A stretch of DNA of 64,000 bases, from the NCBI RefSeq assembly GCF_013376005.1, contig NZ_JABMJK010000003.1, positions 124,001 through 188,000 of the forward strand. Reading direction: 5' to 3'. A program made the position numbers and the translations under genes. The stretch is from Duganella sp. SG902 (GTDB lineage Bacteria > Pseudomonadota > Gammaproteobacteria > Burkholderiales > Burkholderiaceae_D). Shown piece by piece: positions 58,858 through 64,000 of the stretch (position 1 is its first letter; every line of letters begins with the position of its first letter). Under the pieces are notes generated by a model. It was not told the origin of the DNA. It saw only the letters and a list, made by a program, of their open reading frames with translations, and ran no database searches.

Positions 58858-61299
58858 TCAGAACTTGTAGTTGGCGCGCGCGTAGTAGTAGCCGCCGTTG
58901 ATGCCGAACGGCGAGAAGGTCGCCAGCACGTGGACCGCCGCGTTGTCGCCGGCCGCGCGCTGGTCGGCCAGCAGCGCCGGGTTCACGCCGTTCGGGTAGG
59001 TGTTGAACAGATTGTTCGCCCCCACCGCCACCGACCACGCGTTGTTGATCTTGTAGCCCACCTCCAGGTCGGTGATGGCCTTCGGCTTGATCTCGGTCAG
59101 GTGGTACACCGAGCCATCCTCGCTGCCGTACTCCGAGGCCTTGCCGTAGATCGCCTCGCGCAGGTTGACGGTCCAGTTGCCGATCTTCCACAGCGCGCCC
59201 AGGTTCACGCGCATCTTCGGCGAGGCGGTCTCCAGGTCCGAGATGGCGGTCTTGTCGAGCAGCGTCTGCGGCAGCAACTGGGCCGGCGCCTGGTTGATCT
59301 TGGTGACCTCGACCTTGTTGTAGTTGGCCGCGATCGACCAGTCCACCTTGCCGGCGGTACCGTAGTTGGAATTGATGGTGGTCACGAACTCCAGGCCGCG
59401 GCTGCGGGTGTTGACCGCGTTCGAGAAGATGTTGATGCCGGTCTGGCTCACCGTGCTGTCGAGCACATTGCCGTTGGCCTTGATCGCCGCCGTCACCGCC
59501 GGCGAGTTCACCGCGCCGCCCGAGCCATACAGCGAGCCCGAGCCGACGATGCGGTCCTTGATCTTGATCTGGTACAGGTCCAGCGTGATCGCCACGTTGT
59601 TGGCCGGATTCAGCACCAGGCCGAGCGAGACGTTGTTGGAACGCTCGGGCTTCAGGCCATCCACGCCCACCAGCTTGGCGCCGGCCGAATTCGGCGCCAG
59701 CTGCACGAAGGCGGTGGTCGGGCCGACGTTGGTGGCCGAGTAGTATTCCTCGGCCAGGGTGGGCGCGCGGAAGCCGTTGGACACCGTGCCGCGCAGCGCG
59801 AACGCCGGCGAGAAGTCGTAGCGGCTGGTGACCTTGCCGACCTTGGCGTTGCCGAAATCGCTGAAGTGCTCGTAGCGGCCGGCCAGGTCCACCGTCCAGT
59901 CGGCCACCGGGCTGCCGGCGAAGTCGAGGTAGGCGGCCTGGTTGGTGCGGCGGTGGCTGCCGGCGTCGGTCAGCGAGAAGCCCGGATACGATTGCGAGCC
60001 CTCCTTGTAGCGCGACGCCGCGTCGCCGGCCTCGATCTCATACTTGTCGATGCGGTGCTCGACGCCGCCGGCGATGTTCAGCGGCTTGGCCCAGCCGATG
60101 TCGAATTCCTTGCTGGCCTCCAGCGTGGTGGTCAGCTGGCTGGCGATGAAGGCGCCGGCGCGGAACACGGTCGGCGTGTAGCCGGTGTCGTTGAACAGCG
60201 AGACGTTGCCCGAATCCTCCACCCCGATGCGCGACTTGTCGCGGCCATAGGTGGAGCTCAGGTCCAGGTTCCAGCCGGCGGCCTTGGTCTTGACGCCGAC
60301 GGTCAGCGCGGTGTCCTCCTCGCGCATGGTTTCCTTGGGCGAGAAGCCGGTCGGGTAGATCTTCGGCAGGCGGCTCGGCAGGCGGTAGTTCTCGAACGCG
60401 CGCGCCTCCTTGCGGCCGGCGGTGGCGATCGCGTACAGCTGGCTGTCCGGCGCGAAGTCCCAGCCGAAGTTGGCGGCGAAGATGTTCAGGTGGTACTGGG
60501 CGTCGCCGGAGATGTGGTTGACGTGCGGGTAGCCCGGGTGCTGGAACATGCCCGGGTAGGCCGCCATGTTGGCCGGGTTCTCGACGCGCGGGTCGATGCC
60601 GCCGCGGTCGCTGTAGCCGTGGTACTTCGATTCCGCGGTCAGGCTCAGGTAGGCGTCCTGGAAGGGCTCGGTGCCGACGTTGGCCGAGCCGCCCAGGGTG
60701 CGGCCGCCGCCGTCGACGTAGCCGCCGCCGGTGACCGAGGCGCTGCCGCCATGGTTGTTCGACTTGAGGATGATGTTGACCACGCCGGCGATGGCGTCCG
60801 AGCCATACTGCGCGGCCGCGCCGTCCTGCAGCACCTCGATGTGGTCGATGGCCGACACCGGGATGAAGTTCAGGTCGGCCGCCGCGCCGCCCTGGTAAGG
60901 TCCGCCCAGCACCGCCAGGTTCGAGGTGCCGTGGCGGCGCTTGCCGTTGACCAGCACCAGCGTGTTGTTCGGGCTCAGGCCGCGCAGGCGGGCCGACAGC
61001 GTCAGGTTGGCGGTGTCGCCGCCGAAGGCCTGCGCGGTGAACGACGGCAGGTTCTGCGCCAGCGCCTGGATCAGGTCCGGCTGGCCGGTGCGCTGCAGCG
61101 ACGCCGCGTCGAGCACCTGGATCGGCGACGCGCTGTTCTCCACCTTGATGCCGCTCGAACGGGTGCCGGTCACGATCACCGCTCCCGCGTTGGGCGTGGC
61201 GCTTGCATCGGCCGCCGCCGGAACATCCTCGGCATGCGCGACAAAGGTCAGCGTGGACAACACGGCTGCAACGCCGATCTTGAGTGTGGCCTTATGCAT
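58858..61299 (-). CDS. TonB-dependent receptor, 813 aa
   Basis: A signal peptide (to about VAHAE) precedes a TonB-box-like AVIVTGTRSS, a plug domain (about residues 45-170; SPIQVLDAASLQRTGQPDLI, LSARLRGLSPNNTLVLVNGK, VLQDGAAAQYGSDAIAGVVN) and a barrel ending in YYYARANYKF. It is of the general ferric-siderophore/cobalamin/small-molecule type, not SusC-like. The gene lies 60 bases downstream of the RidA gene on the same strand with ribosome site GGGGA, and is closed by a terminator, so it may import the substrate of the upstream amine oxidase. Ligand unknown. Confidence 0.92.
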   Translation of the reverse strand: MHKATLKIGVAAVLSTLTFVAHAEDVPAAADASATPNAGAVIVTGTRSSGIKVENSASPIQVLDAASLQRTGQPDLIQALAQNLPSFTAQAFGGDTANLTLSARLRGLSPNNTLVLVNGKRRHGTSNLAVLGGPYQGGAAADLNFIPVSAIDHIEVLQDGAAAQYGSDAIAGVVNIILKSNNHGGSASVTGGGYVDGGGRTLGGSANVGTEPFQDAYLSLTAESKYHGYSDRGGIDPRVENPANMAAYPGMFQHPGYPHVNHISGDAQYHLNIFAANFGWDFAPDSQLYAIATAGRKEARAFENYRLPSRLPKIYPTGFSPKETMREEDTALTVGVKTKAAGWNLDLSSTYGRDKSRIGVEDSGNVSLFNDTGYTPTVFRAGAFIASQLTTTLEASKEFDIGWAKPLNIAGGVEHRIDKYEIEAGDAASRYKEGSQSYPGFSLTDAGSHRRTNQAAYLDFAGSPVADWTVDLAGRYEHFSDFGNAKVGKVTSRYDFSPAFALRGTVSNGFRAPTLAEEYYSATNVGPTTAFVQLAPNSAGAKLVGVDGLKPERSNNVSLGLVLNPANNVAITLDLYQIKIKDRIVGSGSLYGSGGAVNSPAVTAAIKANGNVLDSTVSQTGINIFSNAVNTRSRGLEFVTTINSNYGTAGKVDWSIAANYNKVEVTKINQAPAQLLPQTLLDKTAISDLETASPKMRVNLGALWKIGNWTVNLREAIYGKASEYGSEDGSVYHLTEIKPKAITDLEVGYKINNAWSVAVGANNLFNTYPNGVNPALLADQRAAGDNAAVHVLATFSPFGINGGYYYARANYKF

Positions 61300-61359
61300 A
61301 TTTAAATCCCCATTTTTGAATAAAGAAAAAGTAAGACCTGAACCGCAAACTACAAAAAC

Positions 61360-61875
61360 TTATTTCTTGGCCGCGACCACTTCGATCTCGACCAGCCAGC
61401 CCGGATTGCTCAGGCCCGCCACCTGCACCACGGCGCGCGCCGGCAGGTTGAGCTGCGGGGCGGGCTGGGCGGTGGGGCCGAAGTACTGGGTGTAGGCCTC
61501 CATGAAGCCCTTGGTGTCGGCCTTGCCGCCCTTGGCCGGATCGCCGACCAGGAACACCTGCATCTTCACCACGTCCGACATCTCCAGCTTCATGCCCTGC
61601 AGGATTTCCTTGATCTTCTTCAGCACGGTCTCGGACTGCGTCTTGGTGTCGCCGAAGGCCTCCAGCGAATCGCCCGGCGCGTCCTTGTTGACCACCGCCG
61701 GCACCTGGCCGCTGATGAAGTGGATGGTGGCGGTGGGCGGAACCGTCACCGCCAGCGCGATCGGGAAGTCCGAGTTGGGAATCTTGTGGCGGATGATGTC
61801 CGCCTTGGGGGCGGCGTGGGCGGCGCCGGCGGCGGCGCAGATCAACAGCGAGGCAAGTGCTTTTTTCATCGTCAT
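61360..61875 (-). CDS. Exported RidA-family protein
   Basis: This 171-aa protein has a Sec signal peptide (MTMKKALASLLICAAAGAAHA) and a RidA/YjgF domain: IHFISGQVPAV, EMSDVVKMQVFLVGDP and the C-terminal LPARAVVQVAGL ... VEIEVVA. The conserved Arg in PAR, which in RidA binds the imine carboxylate, is present, so enamine/imine hydrolysis is plausible. Most RidA proteins are cytosolic and about 130 aa, so a periplasmic copy is unusual. It follows the cytochrome c gene by 8 bases; ribosome site GAGAGA. Confidence 0.88.
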   Translation of the reverse strand: MTMKKALASLLICAAAGAAHAAPKADIIRHKIPNSDFPIALAVTVPPTATIHFISGQVPAVVNKDAPGDSLEAFGDTKTQSETVLKKIKEILQGMKLEMSDVVKMQVFLVGDPAKGGKADTKGFMEAYTQYFGPTAQPAPQLNLPARAVVQVAGLSNPGWLVEIEVVAAKK

Positions 61876-61883
61876 GGTCTCTC

Positions 61884-62297
61884 TCAGTGTTTGTTGGACA
61901 TTACGGAATTGCCGAACGGGTCGACGCCCAGCGCGCTGCGCAGCGCGCCGACGTCGGCCTCGCTCAGGCCGTCGGCCTTGTTGCCCCAGTTGGAGCGCAC
62001 AAAGGTCAGCACGGTGGCGATATCGCGGTCGCTCAGCGACTCGCTGAAGTCGGGCATGCCGCCGCGCCCCTTGAGCAGCACGGTCGCCACCTCGCTGCCC
62101 TTGCCCTGCACGAACTTGCTGCCGGCCAGCGCCGGGAAGGCGCCCGGTATGCCCTTGCCGGTCGGCTGGTGGCATGCCGCGCAGTTCTTCAGGAACAGCG
62201 CCTTGCCGTCGGACTCCTGCGCGTGCGACGGCGACGTCGCCGCCGCCGCCAGCGCCGCGACCACCGCCATGGCGGCCTTGATCAAGACTTCCTTCAT
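61884..62297 (-). CDS. Class I c-type cytochrome
   Basis: This 137-aa protein has a Sec signal peptide (to about SPSHAQ), one heme motif CAACH (about residues 40-44, in LFLKNCAACHQPTGKG) and an axial Met in GGMPDF (about 82), followed by the typical LSDRDIATVLTFVRSNWGN helix. The start overlaps the amine oxidase stop by 4 bases. It probably takes electrons from the flavoenzyme in the periplasm and passes them to a terminal oxidase. That link is inferred from position. Confidence 0.9.
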   Translation of the reverse strand: MKEVLIKAAMAVVAALAAAATSPSHAQESDGKALFLKNCAACHQPTGKGIPGAFPALAGSKFVQGKGSEVATVLLKGRGGMPDFSESLSDRDIATVLTFVRSNWGNKADGLSEADVGALRSALGVDPFGNSVMSNKH

Positions 62298-63946
62298 GCG
62301 TTGGCCCTTTCATGGAGCTTGGCGAGCTGCTGCCATGCCGATTCGATGGCGCCGGCCTGCCAGCCGGTCAGGTAGCTCAGGTGTTCGCCGGCCAGCAGGA
62401 TGCGGCCCTCGCCTTCCAGCAGCGTCGGATAGGCGGCGGCGCGGGTCTTCTCGGTCCATTCGGCCCAGCCGCCCAGGTTGTACTGCACGCGGTGCCACGC
62501 CACCGAGAACGAGGTCTCGAAGTTCTCCGTGTATTGCGGGAAGATCTTCTGGCCGGCCGCCAGCGCGAACTCGGCGCGCTCCTTGGGCGACAGGGCGCTG
62601 ATCTCGATCGCCTGCGTCTGGTACTGGTAGTAGCCGAGCAGCACGCCCTTCTTCTTCTGGAAGCCGTACGACGGCACCGAGATGGTGTTGATGCCCTTCA
62701 GGTCGGTCAGGATGTGGCCGCCGTAGATATGGTCATCCTCCTCCCAGAAGCGGCGCTTCATCTGCAGGCCGATCTTGCCCACCGGCGCGTACGCCACAGT
62801 GGCCACGGCCTGCTTGAACTTGTCCGAGAAGTCGGTGTCGATCTGGCGCAGCACCGACAATGGAATCGCGCACAGGCAATAGTCGGCGCTGATGGTGCTC
62901 ACCTTGTTGCTGCCGGTGTCCTTGTAGGTCACCGTCACGCCCTTGTCGTTCTGGCGGATGGTCTGCACCTCGGCCTTGTAGCGGATGTTGCGGCCGACGC
63001 GTTTTTCGAACGCCTTGGCGATGGCGTCCATGCCGCCCACCGGCTGGAACATGGTGGCCTGCATCGGGAAGTCGTGCACCGCGCTGTAGACGTTGCCCAG
63101 CTTGGACGCCAGCAGATCCTTGAAGCCCAGCGGATCGGACAGCGTGCCGGGGTTGGCGCCGGCGCCGGGATTGACGGCCCAGCCGCGGCCGTTGCGGCCC
63201 TTGTACTGCAGGTCGCCGGCCGACAGCGCGCCCTCGTGCTGCAGATAGTCCAGCAGCAGGCGCTGGTCGTCGGCGGTCAGTTCCTGGTCGAGCGCGTGGT
63301 TCTTCACCGACTTGGCCAGCAGCTCCGACACATGGCCGCGCATGTCGGCCTTCACCTCCTTGATGCGCAGGCGCTTGCCGGCCAGGGGGCCGGCGTTTTC
63401 CGAGTACACATAGGCGTGGTCGTTATCGTTGATCATCACCTCCAGCGGCACCTCGAACAGCCTGGTGTAGTGCAGCGTCGACTGATGGTGCAGCGGAATG
63501 CGCCACGGTCCGTGATTGATGTAGTGGCCCTCGTCGAAGGCGCAGGTCTGCTTCTCGCCGCCCAGCTCGGTCAGGCTGAAGCCCTTGCGCGCGGTCTGGC
63601 AGCGGCCGCCGGCGAAGGCGCGCGCCTCCAGGATCTGCACCTTGTAGCCCAGCTTCTCCAGCTCGAAGGCGGCGGTCATGCCGGCCAGGCCGGCGCCCAG
63701 TATCAGCACCTTCTTGCCCTTGCCGCCGCCGGTCAGCGCTGGCGGTTCGGACGCTGTGGAGGCGATCCCCATGCCCCAGGCGTTCATGGTGTTCAACAGC
63801 AATCCGGTGCCGCCGACGGCGGCGGCCCGATACAGGAAATCCCTCCTCGTAAATGAGCTAAACGATTTATATTGTTTTACTGTTTTACTATCCATCTGCT
63901 TCCTCACCAGTCTGCTGAAAGATCCTTGGGCGACTTGCGTTCCCAT
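62294..63946 (-). CDS. Tat-exported flavin amine oxidase / dehydrogenase
   Basis: This 550-aa protein has a twin-arginine signal (FTRRDFLYRAAAVGGTGLLL, about residues 32-51), the FAD motif VLILGAGLAGMTAAFELEKLG and GGRCQTAR, and the C-terminal FAD motif LLAGEHLSYLTGWQAGAIES, as in L-amino-acid oxidases and monoamine oxidases. It would oxidise an amine or amino acid to an imine in the periplasm. The start at 63946 has GAGGA 5 bases upstream. It heads an operon with cytochrome c (4-base overlap), RidA and perhaps the TonB receptor. Substrate unknown. Confidence 0.88.
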   Translation of the reverse strand: MGTQVAQGSFSRLVRKQMDSKTVKQYKSFSSFTRRDFLYRAAAVGGTGLLLNTMNAWGMGIASTASEPPALTGGGKGKKVLILGAGLAGMTAAFELEKLGYKVQILEARAFAGGRCQTARKGFSLTELGGEKQTCAFDEGHYINHGPWRIPLHHQSTLHYTRLFEVPLEVMINDNDHAYVYSENAGPLAGKRLRIKEVKADMRGHVSELLAKSVKNHALDQELTADDQRLLLDYLQHEGALSAGDLQYKGRNGRGWAVNPGAGANPGTLSDPLGFKDLLASKLGNVYSAVHDFPMQATMFQPVGGMDAIAKAFEKRVGRNIRYKAEVQTIRQNDKGVTVTYKDTGSNKVSTISADYCLCAIPLSVLRQIDTDFSDKFKQAVATVAYAPVGKIGLQMKRRFWEEDDHIYGGHILTDLKGINTISVPSYGFQKKKGVLLGYYQYQTQAIEISALSPKERAEFALAAGQKIFPQYTENFETSFSVAWHRVQYNLGGWAEWTEKTRAAAYPTLLEGEGRILLAGEHLSYLTGWQAGAIESAWQQLAKLHERANA

Positions 63947-64000
63947 AGTTCCTCTTTAGCAAACTGCGTGCCACAGCATGAACAAAAAATAAACCTGTTT

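Noticed and set aside
61360..62313. A single fused reading frame running from upstream of the cytochrome c gene through RidA
   Set aside because: The upstream part is out of frame with the clear cytochrome c gene; RidA has its own signal peptide and ribosome site at 61875.

Overview
The window is high-GC, densely packed chromosomal DNA that looks like an Oxalobacteraceae betaproteobacterium of the Massilia/Duganella/Rugamonas type. This is inferred from gene content: large TonB-dependent receptors next to tryptophan-halogenase-like flavoproteins, a PEP-CTERM protein, MHYT-type signalling, many c-di-GMP proteins and GGGGTCAG-ended palindromes. No rRNA or other species-level marker is present.

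Layout. 1-3.2 kb: a MacA/MacB-type export operon on the minus strand. 3.5-5.1 kb: two alpha/beta hydrolases. 5.2-9.6 kb: an MHYT hybrid histidine kinase overlapping an HD-GYP response regulator. 9.6-13 kb: a PLP-dependent alpha-oxoamine-synthase-like enzyme and an OmpR-type two-component pair. 13-17.2 kb: a GDP-D-rhamnose-type glycan operon (gmd, rmd, two GT4 transferases). 17.4-24.7 kb: maeB, a small unknown gene, thiL, a REC-PAS-GGDEF-EAL-REC protein and pncC. 24.8-26.1 kb: an orphan pair resembling plasmid TraL/TraM, closed by a 90-bp perfect palindrome. 26.1-29.6 kb: an exported M20 peptidase, tRNA-Phe and an exported GH39-like glycosidase. 29.7-34.9 kb: an NHL lipoprotein, an ArsR/SRPBCC pair, a DJ-1-like protein, a short AraC protein, a VOC protein and a PEP-CTERM protein. 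35.1 kb: a YgjV-family gene with an internal deletion.

35.6-48 kb is the most distinctive block: an S9 peptidase, a LacI regulator, a 991-aa TonB receptor with LacI-type palindromes in its promoter region, then halogenase-like flavoprotein, SapC, JmjC/cupin protein and a second halogenase-like flavoprotein. Beyond it lie an RHH plus RAMA-like protein and a decayed pullulanase fragment. The fragment hints that the locus once belonged to, or sat beside, an alpha-glucan utilisation system.

48-58.8 kb: a PsiF-repeat protein, a soluble double-Cache/CheW protein, two GIN-domain (DUF2807) envelope proteins flanking a membrane GGDEF-EAL protein, a MazG-like pyrophosphohydrolase, TerB-like and TerC/Alx genes divergent from an NhaR-like regulator, and an esterase. 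58.8-64 kb: a TonB receptor downstream of a compact operon encoding a Tat-exported flavin amine oxidase, a cytochrome c and an exported RidA. Together these look like an envelope amine-oxidation module.

All family calls are from reading motifs and from memory of family sequences; no database search was run.
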